A stretch of DNA of 64,000 bases, from positions 36,737,293 through 36,801,292 of the forward strand of contig CP099839.1 of NCBI GenBank assembly GCA_030062745.1, read 5' to 3'. The translations under genes were made by a program, and so were the position numbers. Shown here in pieces: positions 31,540-43,758 of the stretch. The DNA comes from Capitulum mitella (Eukaryota > Arthropoda > Thecostraca > Pollicipedomorpha > Pollicipedidae). Within the stretch, counting starts at the first letter, position 1, and every line of letters begins with the position of its first letter. Below the pieces are notes generated by a model. It was not told the origin of the DNA. It saw only the letters and a list, made by a program, of their open reading frames with translations, and did not search any database.

Positions 31540-32935
31540 GCTTTCCACAGGTTCCACGACACTACTTCTACTGCCAATACTGCTAAACGACATTACTGCT
31601 CCGCGGCAGTACTGCTACTGACAGTCCTGCTAAGCAACACTTCTTCCAACGGCAGTACTGCCACGCGTCAACACTTCTAACGGCAGTACTGCAAAGCGGC
31701 AATACTTCTTACGACAGTACCTCTACACGACATTACTGCTAACGTCACCACCTCTACGCGAAGCTACTGCTCACGACAGTACTGCTAATGACACCGCTAC
31801 TTAAGAGCGCTACTGCGTACAACACCACTGCTAAACGACAACACTGCTGACTACACTACTGCTAAACGACAGCATCCCTAAATGGCAATACTGCTACCGG
31901 CACTAGTGCTACCGTCACTACTGCTAGCGACACTACTGCTAAACGACAATACTGCTAACGACATTACTGCTAACGACAACACCGCTTAACGACATTACCA
32001 CTAACGACAATACTGCTAAGGACAATACTGCTAAACGACGACACTGTTTACGATACCGCTCATAATAGCATTACTGTTGAACGGTAACTCCGAAAATAGG
32101 TACTATCACCAAAACAGCTGACGTCATTACTGTTAACTGTGCACCCCGACCCTTAACCGGTAACCCTAATAACAATAATATAAACCTAACCTAACCTAAC
32201 CTAACATGACCTAGGTTGACCTGGCTGCCCATTTTTTTACATCAGGTATCGTGCGTATTCGTATCGTATATCGTGGGATTTAAAACCAATGTAAGTTTCA
32301 TGTATCTGCCGCAGTCTGTTCGGAAGATATTGGGAATAACCCAAACCCATGGCAACAGTAGCGGTTTTTCGTCGTCAGCAGTTCTGTAGTGAACAGTAGC
32401 GTCGCGTACGGGCACTCAGTAGCAGTGAAGTCGTACACCAGTAATGCCAGTAACACTGGTGTAGTGTCAGCGGTGCTGTTGGTAGCAGAAGTGTCGGGTA
32501 GCAGTACTGTCGGTAGCAGTAATGTCGTGTAGCAGTAAAGTCAGTAGCACTACTGTCGGAAGCAGTACTGTCGGTAGCAGCAGTGTCGGTAACAGTTGTG
32601 TCGTGTAGCAGTAATGTCGTGTAGCAGTGCGGTCGGTAGCAGCAGTGTCTGTAGCAGTAGCTGCGGGTAGCAGTAATATCGGTAGCAGTAGTGTCGTGTA
32701 GCAACGGTGTCGTGTACAAGTGCTGTCGGTTATAGTAGTGCCATTAGCAGTAGTGTCGTATGGTAGTGCAGTCGATAGCAGTGGTGTCATGTAACAGTAC
32801 TGTAGTTAGCAGTAGTGTCGTGTAGGACCATTGCCGTTAGCAGTGTCATCGTTAGCAGTTATATCATTAGCAGTACTGTCGGAGCATTAATGTCGTTAGC
32901 ATTACTGGAGTAGCAGTAATGTCGTGCTACCCCAT
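31540..32935. repeat. Inverted array of a ~15-bp satellite around a CCTAA-containing core
   Basis: The left arm (about 31,555-32,060) is built of ACTGCTAACGACATT-like 15-bp units. The right arm (about 32,385-32,930) is built of the reverse complement, AATGTCGTTAGCAGT-like units. The spacer of about 320 bp contains five CCTAA units at about 32,187-32,212. Units vary, so the arms are not base-perfect, but the strand switch is clear. No coding function is likely. Confidence 0.88.
32185..32212 (+). repeat. Short (CCTAA)n block, telomere-like
   Basis: Five consecutive CCTAA units, the complement of the TTAGG repeat used at many arthropod telomeres. The block is too short for a telomere and lies in the centre of the inverted satellite array, so it is interstitial. 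Confidence 0.8.
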
Positions 32936-33829
32936 CCACACCGTAAAACCGTTCTCCGACGTCATAACTGAAATGGACTACACATGAGGACATTACTCCC
33001 CAGCCAGCATTTGGCTGGGCTGAGCCACTTTGTATTTAGGTAACATGGGCGAAACCATGTTCTTTTTTGGCATGCCCGAAAACTCAGATGCAGACTATGG
33101 ATTTATGCTTGGGCAAACCGGCGCTGAGTAAAACTCGGGCCAAAGCGGTTTTGCCCGAGTAATAGCATTGTCATGTAATGCTATCCCGAGTTTCTCTGTG
33201 GCATGGCCGAGTGCGGTATTTACTTGGGCTGGACCGAGGGCTACGCCGTTTTGTCCACGGCAGGGTGGCCCCGTTGTCGAAATTACCTGGCCAACATACC
33301 ACGTAGCCTCACGTGGGATACTGTCGACATCGATGAGTCCTGAGAGGCCATGAGCAGCGGATGGGCACATACGAAGTTTCAATGGCACACTTTCATTACG
33401 TGCTATAGCTTGTGAATAAATGCATACAGGAATTACGCTGAGGTTTTAGCGAGATGGCCCGTGAATGCCTTGTTCTTTAACTGTCCAGTCACGCTGATTA
33501 CTTGACATTGATAATGAACTGGACCCCCAAATCGTTGACAAACTGCCTGAACGTGTTTTAAAATTCTGAAACGATGTCTGAGCTGGGGCCAAATCAGCAA
33601 AAATTACAAGCCTTGTGGCCAGGAAGAGACGCGAGAAACAAACAGTAGCAACTTTGATATTCATTGGCCAAAAGAGCCGACATACATATTAGGTGCTAAG
33701 ATCTGCAATGGTCCCAACGTGAATATTACGCAAATTAATTATGAAGAAAAATTCATAAAATGAAGGAGTGTTTAGGCCTCTGGATCGGTTAGGGCTAACG
33801 CCTTTTGGCCGCATCCATGTATAGTTAAA
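32936..33829. other. Intergenic stretch
   Basis: No gene, repeat or motif family recognised. Confidence 0.4.
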
Positions 33830-34015
33830 ATCTGAACTGACGTCGCAGCCACCAGCGCTACTAAAGGGGGTGGGGGCCATGAGCCCTCCCCTTCTTGGGC
33901 CCGACTTTTTGTGAACACCACCGTACATCGTCTTCCCAGCAGGCGATTTTCGCAATATTGCAGTTCACAATGAGCTTTGCCTCCTTCCCCTCAAGAAATC
34001 CTGGCTGCGCCCCTG
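33830..34015. repeat. Interspersed repeat, family B, copy 2
   Basis: Collinear with 17,300-17,565 (GTACATCGTCTTCCCAGCAG, TTGCAGTTCACAATGAGCTT). It ends ATCCTGGCTGCGCCCCTG at 34,015, a typical hAT-like right terminus. Confidence 0.78.
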
Positions 34016-35940
34016 GTTGCAGATTATTTACCTGTTTAATATCCTTCACACGCTTGGCATTGAATGAACTTAGAAGAGCTTTGGGGTCAAGTCATATTGA
34101 CAAATCCGCATCATTCAAGACAATCGATTGCCGTTTAGATTCATGGGGGCTCTGTGGTGGCTGCGGGGGTATGTCCCCCGCAGCTTTTCAAAAGTGGTGC
34201 TCTTTCCCCCTTGATTCTAAAGGTACCAAATAGATATTTTCCACTAGCGACACATATTTTTCAGCTTCGAAATCCGGCACAAGGAATTTTGGCGTGAATT
34301 ATCATGCAACGCCTGAAAAAGTTAATTTTACCCCTCGCCCTACCTATTCCTGATGGACTGCAGTCAGCTTGTCCCTTCACCCCCCCCCCCCTACTTTGTG
34401 AGCCGTGGCTACAGTCATGTTTAGATTAGCAGAACCGGTTCATTATTTGCGGAATTATTGATTGGGGGTGTTTAAATGCCCCCTCCCCCTACAAATCGAA
34501 GATGGCAAAATAGTCCAGAAAGTACCGGATAAAAACATGTTCTGACAATCATTTGGAGGCTGTATGGTGCAGGTATGAAAACTAAATGCGTTTTGTGGTG
34601 TTTTCAGCCCAAATGGACCAAGAAAACATGTATTCTAGATCTGTATGTTGAAAACCTAAATTTGACCCTAACCTTGATCTTGACCCCAGATGACCGTCGG
34701 TATTATTTGACCTAAATAGAAACTACAGACTATCTACAGCATGCCAATGGGTGTAGCTTGCATTGCGGTCGCCTTGCATTTATAATGCGACTGTGAACAA
34801 CGTGTTTGAATTATGTGATTGAAATTTTTATTTTTGTTTTTGTTTACTGAATGTTTTAAAAACTGCATAAGTTTTTCGGAATTTTTGGGGTCTGCCCTTG
34901 ACTTATAACGTTATCTCTTTCCCTAATTTTAAAACATTTTACAGCTGTCGGGGTCATACGATAGCAAGCTATCGATTGTCGTTTAGATCAGCGTAATCGG
35001 CCTATTGGTTCTGGAGTTATGGGGTGCATTTTTTTAAAGCCCCCTCCCCTCCCCAGCAAGTCGAAGGTGGTGCCACAGTCCAGTATCTGCAGGGTTAAGA
35101 TGCCAAGACGCTCAGGGTGCGTCTTGTTAGAGAAGGTACCTTAGCCTGTCAGAGGAGCATCTTGGGCTACACTGACTTTTCCTCAGTGCCCCCAGTGAAG
35201 CAAAAGCTTAGAGAGCTAGAGAGCACCTCAGTGGGACTCGGGGCACTTGGACCCCCAAAACTTCTTACAAAAATTGCCCTGACTTGGACCCTCTAGATGA
35301 AGAGGATACTCCGCCCTGGTCAAAGCGCTGCAATAAAGCCCACCGTGAATGACGTTTGCATTTTTTCGCAGTTAGTGAATACCTTCATACAGGAGGCATA
35401 ATCCTGTTTTCCCAGCGGCACTTTCATCCAAAGGGGGCACTTTTGACTGGTGGGCATAGGCACAGGGCGTGGAGGGCACAAGCTGAGGCTCACTGGTCAC
35501 TGCGTCCAAGACCGGCTGTTGCACGCTCTCGCTGTCGGACGTCCGTCAAGGAGGAAGTCTTTTGCCGATCGTGACACTCGACGGCATCAGTGACGGAAGG
35601 CGGGAGACCAGCGCGTGTTCTTTCATTTGCCGCTTCAACGATTGTTTTTTTCTATGGATCTCCTTGATTATGATGGCCATTCCCGTCAGCTTTTCATCCG
35701 ACATTGCTAGCTCATTGCTAACACTTGCTAGTTCGTAGCTCGAACTAGCGTGCGACCCAGTACCGTCCCATCGTTTACGCCTTAATGCATACAGTAGAGT
35801 TCAAACAGACGATTTCTTATCGTACATTAACTCATCTTCTGAGAACTGACTCGCACTGGCAGGGGAAGGCGCGGCATATTCAGTCTTCTTCTAGTCTATT
35901 CGACCAATTTCAACGAAATCTTGCGGGCAGATATTCTTGG
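34016..35940. other. Intergenic stretch with poly(C) tracts
   Basis: Contains poly(C) runs (about 34,380 and 35,040) and TE-like fragments, but nothing assignable. A short open frame at 35,356-35,574 has no recognisable motif. Confidence 0.4.
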
Positions 35941-35944
35941 TAGT

Positions 35945-36125
35945 GATCTATAACTTTCAGAAAATGAATGACGTAGATGAAACAGCTTAAGGTCAAATGG
36001 CGTCAAACTTCGAATAAATAACGTTCCGTCCTTTTTCCAGATTTACTGAGCCGATCGCAATGAAATTTTATGGGGCTTTAGTCCTCATGATACCTTTACA
36101 TACCGCAAGATGAGGTTACCTTGGA
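35945..36125 (+). repeat. Dispersed ~180-bp repeat, family C, copy 1
   Basis: The ordered words AAGGTCAAATGGCGTCAAAC, CCTTTTTCCAGATTTACTGA and TTAGTCCTCATGAT recur at 49,560-49,740 and 51,240-51,420 with about 70% similarity by eye. Confidence 0.7.
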
Positions 36126-36624
36126 CAGGTTCATCGAAATCAAACCATGTCATCATTTAAGAATGCTGATCCTGGCATTCTGGTGGAGGGTGCTCACTGT
36201 ACTGGCGATGACGTTCCCTCATCAAAGGACTAACCCTCAACCAACTGGGGGGAGGGTCGACCTCCCCCCAGGACTTCTGGTGATCAAAAACAGCGCGCGC
36301 GGCGAACTGAAATTTTTAGTACCCTTTCTTGCATCCTTTCCGCATGTCCTGTGGTATTTTCAACTTTCGGCTCCGCGAGGTCGTTGACCTAAGTCACGTA
36401 AGAGGTCAACTTCCGTTTGTTTTAGATTTCTACAAATTACACCGTGCGACCGACCGACCTAAAATGTTCCAGAACAGTAATCGAGGACATTTCTGAAAAT
36501 TGTGCTGCCTTGGATTTGTTGTCAAGACCAAGGTCAGTCACCTGAGGTCAGCGTAATTTCGGCCCTACATCCCTATTTTTAATGGCTTAGAACCATTCCT
36601 TCGGCTTCTTTATGCCTGGCACGC

Positions 36625-37137
36625 ATTCCTAAGCTAAGAAAGCCACTAAACATGGCAAATGGTGTTATCCACATGAAAATTCACGAGGTTTGTGGTTACT
36701 CCATGTCACGTTTGGGATGGAGTTGCAAAAAGGATTCCAAACCTGTTGTGATGATTCCTGGGGTAAAAATAAGCAATGAAGTCGATTTTGCAGTCCAAAA
36801 TTGCACCGAGGCGCTTTCAAGCTGTGAAATGACCTTAGGTCACCCGAGGTCATGCGAAGTCGCCGTGGTAGAAGCTGAAATGCATTCCTGAGCTAAGTAA
36901 GTCACTAAACACGACAAACAGTGGTGACCCACATGAAGAGTTATGAGGTTGGGTCAGGTCATACTTGGGGTGAGCTATTAAAAAGGGGTCTAAAACCCTG
37001 TTTTGATGATGCCTGTGGTAAAAACAGGTTCAGAAGTCGATTTTACGGTCTAAAATCACACCAAGACGACTCCAAGCTGTGAAATGACCTCAGGTCACCT
37101 TAGGTCACCTGAGGTCACCATGGTAGAAGCTTAGCTC
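36625..37137 (+). repeat. Tandem duplication of a ~255-bp unit rich in AGGTCA half-sites
   Basis: CATTCCTAAGCTAAG (about 36,627) and CATTCCTGAGCTAAG (about 36,882) start two collinear units. Each unit continues with CACTAAACA, CCACATGAA, AAGTCGATTTT and CAAGCTGTGAAATGACCT, ending in AGGTCA-containing DNA and GGTAGAAGCT. Confidence 0.8.
37085..37117 (+). promoter_or_regulatory. Cluster of nuclear-receptor-type AGGTCA half-sites (ER1 plus two DR4)
   Basis: TGACCT (37,085-37,090), one base, then AGGTCA at 37,092, 37,102 and 37,112, each pair separated by four bases. This is an everted repeat plus two DR4 elements. The motif match is exact, but it lies in a repeat far from a mapped promoter; regulatory function is not shown. 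Confidence 0.4.
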
Positions 37138-39190
37138 AAATTCAGACGTTCAGCTTATCTTTCTGGATTGTTTCATGAGTTAACGGCAGATCTAAGCATA
37201 AAAAGATGAAACCCAGGTATGGTGCAAATCGGGTCATGGTCCTACGTTAGTGCAGGTAATATGATCGACCTCATATTGCACCCTATTGACCACGGTTGCA
37301 AAATCCACGGAGTTTCAGTCTAGATGTACTCCTTGTCCTTTTGTTTCCATTGTTTTTGACCCTCGATGGAACACGAAATAAAGCAAAGAAAATGGCTGAG
37401 CGTTAGGTCAGGTCATAAGCCCACGTCAGGTCACGTTGGGTCATTAGTGTTTTAGTCTGTGTTCAATAACTGGTTTGGCATGTACAAAAATGTTCGCACA
37501 AATCATTTCTACCGTTTTGGAAGCATGCATGGCCAGGGGCACGGGAACTCCGCTTGAGTTGGGGGGGGGGGGCAGAAGCATTTGGGGTCAATTATTTCCT
37601 GTCAACGCCATTAGGGCCAATGTTAAATTTCAAAAAAAAGTTGAGAGGCTGAAACTCCCCCACCCCTGACCCCATGGTTTCCACGCCTATGTACATGGAC
37701 GACTCGCCAGCGATGTTCAGAAACCTCATGAATATAACGAAATGAAAAACGGCATTATATCGGATTACCTGATGCGATGTGTAATTATGATATGTTACAA
37801 ATTATATCACCGTAATGTTCATTCTAATAGCTTTCCATTGGTATGCTCAGAATTGCTCTAGATTCATTAGGAATGGGGAATTGGCCTTTTCTTAAAAATT
37901 ATTTCTTCACATATTGGTCAAAACGCTACATTATTTTTCAAAGTTTTCAAAAAAGTTAAGTAATTTGGGACGTAATCATGGCGCGTTTTCCGATGATAGA
38001 AGCTTCACTTTCTCCGACGTTCCGTTCTTGAGACGGAGGAGGTGTAGAAACGGCCCCCCCCCCGCCTCCTGCCGCCCACGTCAGACTGCCAGGTGGGCAA
38101 GGGTTAATGGAGCATCTAGTTTTATTTTTTGCCCCCCCCCCCTTGGTCTTCCGGCATAACTTCCGAATGACGAAAGCCAGTGAGCATAAATTTCCAGTAA
38201 CCCCGCCTGAACAACGAAGCTATCTTTGGACAAAAAATGGCTACAATGGGCCGCATCACATGATGTAAACCGATTTATGGTCGCGTTTTTTTAGCTACTG
38301 TTTGGGCTCCTGTATCCGTCTTTTCCTTGTGACAAAACTTGCATGACGCTCATCAGGAAAAACACAAATAACAAGCAGTAGGTCGTGTGTGTAATACGTG
38401 CCTCAAGAGAGCCTAACGTTGACCATTTGTTGTCTGCACAGTGCCGATTCAGCTTCTTTTGTGAGACACATCTAGCTGTAGCGACCAAAGTACTGCAAAT
38501 ACAGAGAAACGACTGCCCTTTTTGAGGTTCTCGTGGGATTCTACATCCGCAACAAGTAAAATATCAAGCGTCAGATGACTTCATTTGACCTTGTGGCCAA
38601 CATCAACCTTGGGTCACGTGCCACAAAAACACTAATCCTACTGGAAAACAACTTCATTCGATGCAACATGTAGCCAATTCCTATCAATCTTACCCGCAGC
38701 TTCCCCAGCCGTCGACAAGGTTGTAGCATTTAGGAGTTTGATTTGGCCTGTGGCTTCATCGGCCTTATTTTTGGAAATTTAACGTTTGTTTACGCATCAA
38801 AATATAAAAATTAATAAAATTTCCGGGAATCGAAAACAAAGTGGCCAAAATCTGAGTTTTCAGTTGAAGGGGGGTTGATGCGTTCTGGCCCCTTCATTGT
38901 AGGAATTCTGCGTACGCCAATGTTGTCAACAAATGGGTGATGGAGATCACTGGGATCTCAGAGTGACGGCATGACGGGACAGAATTTGTTTTTAGCTTGT
39001 CATCTTTTGATAAACCATAGACAGAAAAATATCGGTATTGTATCCGCTCTCCAGTGCAAAAGCAAATATGTTCATCTCGTACCCGGCATTTGGCCCGTAC
39101 CTGCAACGCACTGTAAAATCTGAAGGGTGCGATACCAAAATAAAAGAAAAAAAGACATTTAAGGGTGCCATTCGTTACTGAGCATAAGGA
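37138..39190. other. Intergenic 3' flank of the multicystatin gene
   Basis: Contains G and C homopolymer tracts (37,560, 38,057, 38,140) typical of the degraded repeats in this window. No cathepsin-like or other coding exon was found downstream of the multicystatin stop. Confidence 0.45.
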
Positions 39191-39191
39191 A

Positions 39192-39197
39192 TTTATT
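39192..39197 (-). terminator. Polyadenylation signal AATAAA of the multicystatin gene
   Basis: AATAAA on the minus strand 130 bases after the stop, followed by T-rich sequence around 39,145-39,160. It is the first such hexamer after the stop codon. Confidence 0.75.
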
Positions 39198-40894
39198 CAG
39201 TCCATCAATAAACACATGCTGTTATAGATTCCTGTTATATCTCGTGATCGTCCTTGTCATGTAATGATACATTGCAGTCATCAGCCATTCTGTATAATAA
39301 AAAGATAAAATAAAATGCTAATAAAGTTATGCCGCGTGCCGATACGGGTTAGCTTTGTTGTTGGTGGTATCCATCAAAACTGCTTCCGGTATTTTCTTCT
39401 GTTGGGTCCGATCACTGGCACGTTTTTTCAGGAGTTTGGTCAATGTGCAACCGCCTGCGCTGTACACAGGGTGCAGGCCCCTGACATCTTCGGGTTTCGC
39501 CTGCAAACCCAAACAGAAAGCCATTCATTTTCAGGTACGAACAGAAGTTTTTGCGATCTCGGAAAACAGTGAATAAAGGTGGCATGGAGCCGTTATGGCA
39601 ATCATTTCTCTATTCGCAAATTTGCTTCCTATGCAGTAGCTGCTGGCAGAAATGGCAAATACAAATGTTTCATTTATTTCGTGCAAGACCTTTGCTTTCC
39701 TTTTGAAAGTACCTGCATTCTTTAACTGATCTGTGAAACTCACGTGACTGAAACTTGTTAACTTGAAGTGATGGTGGGTGTCCTTGTGCATATTGATGAA
39801 GTAAATCAGATTTACTGCATTGGACCCGACCTCACAACTGACCCCACCAGAATGCGTCGTGCAATTGGTAAATGACACTTTTATCAGAAGCCGGTAGTTG
39901 ACACCATCCACGATCTGAGGATGACATAGAAAACCACAGTTAAATAGCAGACAGACCTCACATTTGAGCATATCATGGCTTGGACAAGCTAAAAAATTCC
40001 TTTGATTTTGATGTTGGTTCACTTTTCAGCATAAAATCAACTCCAGTTTTTCAAGCCCTGTGAACTCCTATGAGTTTCACCAAATTTCCAAACGTGTGGG
40101 CTAAAGGGTTCCTCCACCATTACGCCTCAGTTCATGTGCTCCATGTACATCGTGATCAGTTGCATCAAAATCGGTCCTTAGATAGATAAACGAAAAAAAA
40201 ACAAGTCAAGAATGTCCCCTTTCTGATTTTTTGCCCCTAAATGCAGGTATGCAACATTCTTGAAATTTCGTTTGGTAAAAATGTGGTTTACATATTGGCA
40301 AACTGTTTTTTTTCTGCGACCCCGTGAGCTTAGTAGTTCTCGAGATCTCAAGGGGAAGGGGCGAATAATTCCCATGAGGAATGTGTCGATGCATCATGAC
40401 ATCCCGTTCCATAACACCCATAAGGAATGTTATGGAACGGGAATATGACTGAAGCGACTTACGCGGCCGCATTTAAAAACCAATGTCTGGACAAAACGCT
40501 GCTTTCCAATCTTTTATATTATATACATATTCACTCGACTACACAAAAAAACAGTCTGATTATCAAACGTCTTTGCGATATGCACACCAGAGGTTTGGCA
40601 GTTTTAAGCAGGGAGTGCACTGACCTGCACGGATGCTCGGTACACTTCCTTGACTCTGATGATCAGATCCCTGTGGAAATGCTCTTGTAAGAGCCTAGCA
40701 GCCTCGGTTGCTGCCTCTTGAATGTCTGATTTGTTTGTCAGAGGATGGAAAGCGGTAAGGATCTCATGGTGTGACGTTCCGATCCCATATTCTCCATTTT
40801 GTTTTTGGACTGACAGCAACGGAGGTGTCTTGAACGGCTCAAGTACCTGCAGCATTGTAAAGGGTTACTCGATATACATACATAATACATACAT

Positions 40895-40960
<66 letters not shown>

Positions 40961-42321
40961 GTGTGTGTGTGTGCGAACAGGATGTTCAGTAGAAACCGTG
41001 CGATGAAAAATGGATATAACTTCAGAACTAGCACAGGTAGAGATATCCGGCTTTCATCAGAATGTGGGGAAGATCTGGGAGTTATATTTCGTGCCGTGTC
41101 GTCGCTCGAGTTCTCGCCAGGTATTTCCCAGCATCTCTTCCGTTACAGATCCACACGCCGCCATGACGATGCCGGAGGTCCTCCGGACATTTTACCCTTG
41201 TCTTTGATACCACGCCTTTCACGTAACCCCCGGGGAAAAGATCAAACGGGATCAGGTCAGGAGATTTCAGCGACCACGCTATTGATCCTCCTCTTCCGAT
41301 CCGTTCCCCGGGGAACTTTGAATCCAGGAAATTCTTCACCGTCTTCGCAAAGGAGGGCGGCGCTCCATCTTCTTGAAACAAATGCCCCCTAGGAAGCCAG
41401 CCTTCAGCCCCTACGTCCTGGAGCATGTTCAGTAGGTTTCTCCTTAAAACAGGGCTCCCTTCGAAGAAATGGGGTCCGATCACTCGATCTGAGGACAGAG
41501 CACACAACACACTGAGCGCGTGGATATCTTTCTCGTGCCGAGGCCCTTCTGTACGACGTTCCTGGTCTCAAATTCGACAGTTGTGCCTATTCACGTTGCC
41601 GCTCACGTGAAGGTGGATTCGTCTAAGAACACCACCCGCTTCAGGAGTTGTCGGCCAGTATTCAGTTTCAACATGAGTAAACACTTTTCTAAGCGGTTTG
41701 TCGCTTGAGCCCTCATGCCACCCGAACTTTGTAAGACCTCAATTTCAGTTCCTTCTTCAGGATATCGTGCAGAAATGAGCGAGGCATGCCGAGCTCTCGG
41801 CTTGCCTTTCTCACCGACTTTTTTGAGAGCTTTGCTGATATGCTTCCCTAACCTGCTCAATCTTCTCTGCATGCCGCTCTGTTTGCTTCTGTTTGTTGCT
41901 CTCACTCTGCCTTTTCACCGAACCTGTGCCTTGCAGCTTTTGATACCATCTAAGGAAGCACTGACGAGAGGGAGGGCACTTGCCCAAATTGCGACGAAAT
42001 AACCTCTGAAGAGTTACGAGGGGCTGGCAGTAACCTTCCCAAGAGGAGCATCGCAAGTTTTGTTCATCATTTGTTCCAGGTTTGGCGAGGAATAAGGGCA
42101 AGTTTTCAGCAGCCGAACTGGACAAATAAAATGCGTCATTCTGCGCATCACGAGATTATGCGTCTAGGATTCTGCAATGAGGGTGGTTGACAAAATGCTC
42201 AACCCATGACGAAATTTTGATCAGTTCTGCATTAATCTGCATAAAACACATTATTCATCATTTATAGTTTCCAAGCCGTAGCCATTCTTCATCCTGAGAC
42301 TTCTACCTGACACCCTTTATA

Positions 42322-42354
<33 letters not shown>

Positions 42355-43701
42355 CCGACTAAAATTAGCAATTCCGAATTTTTAACCCGCCCGACTGGGG
42401 GGGGGGGGGCGGTTGGCCGCCCTCCCCTAAGGTTTTCCGAGACTGCGAGAGGACGAACGAACGCAACGCCACGAAACTTCGTGTACCTTTTGCTTGATCA
42501 TTCGGCACCTTGCACCAATTGTTTGCTATGTCCAAAAAAGTTAAGCGCCCTGTAACTTTTTAGCAAAACATGTTTTTACAATAAAACTTTGAAAGGTTAG
42601 AGATTTTGATAAATGGAACAAATCTGCAACGTCGGATTTTTCGAAAATTTCCGGATCATTGACCTAAGGTCAAGCACGTTCTCAACACCTGTCGTTGCTT
42701 TTTCGAAACTCGACGGAATTTTTATGGCAATTTGAGTGTCGGGAGATCCAGACATTCGTTCGCCGTCAATGCACAAAGTTTGAAAGACCTCTGACCACTG
42801 ACCTGAGGTCAGGCCACGAATAACTGTTATGAGTCAAAATGTACTGTCATCAAAATCGGCGATGAATTACTCAGATCGGGTAGGAAATGGCAGAACTGGC
42901 TCGCACAATTGCGAATCATACCAAGAAGTTCGAAAAGTTTAAAAAAAATGCAGTTTTTGAAAATAAATAGGCTCAAGCGAATATAGCTCCAACAACTGTG
43001 TAGGCTGATAACTACTGGACTTTTTTAACATTTAAGCACGAGAAACCATCACAAGGGCCATTAGATTAAAGAAGCAGCACTTGGAAAGGCATATTCCGCG
43101 AAGATAAAAGAACGCCAAAAATACTTCCCGTTAATTTCATACCGCCCTCGTCGACGGCGCCAGCGGTGCAACGTTGCAAAAATCACCGTCTCTGTAACTC
43201 AACGTTTCGGCTTATATATAAAAAACAGAGAAATTAGAAGTGTATCGGTAGGTGCGGACTTTTACCTGTCTGCTGGTGCCTTTATCTAGATTTTATTAGT
43301 CACAGTTCTTGAGATCCAGGACGTTTTTCGGTCTCATGCAGGCGGCCATGAGAAAGCATATGTACGGCGTAACTGGCTTACATGTTATCCAAAGATAAAA
43401 AATAAGTCAGTTTCGAGCTCTACTCGACACGAACTTTCCAACGGTGTGCGTATTTTTATTGTGCGACCAACCGCTCGTGAGTAAGAGGGGGAGGGGGCGG
43501 ACAACCGCACCCCAGTCGGGCATGCATGGCGCCGACCGACAGTTGAGCGCTGGTTAAACACAGAAGTTATGGAACTACATTATCATCGCATCTTTTCGTA
43601 CGGAAAAAGCAAACAGTCTGCACCAGATATTAATACAAACAATATTAATACAAGCAATCTGACCAGATATTAATACTAAAAAGAATAAAGTGCACATATA
43701 G

Positions 43702-43758
<57 letters not shown>

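Noticed and set aside
32185..32212. Chromosome end (telomere)
   Set aside because: Only five CCTAA units, with ordinary genomic DNA on both sides.
31555..32935. Tyr/Cys/Thr-rich frames (CYRHCCYRP-like) as a repetitive protein gene
   Set aside because: They follow from the 15-bp satellite; both arms and both strands give similar frames.
15300..39190. Search for a cathepsin F-like domain downstream of the multicystatin
   Set aside because: No papain-family Cys, His or Asn motif was found on the minus strand in this interval, and the gene has a stop and AATAAA at 39.2-39.3 kb.
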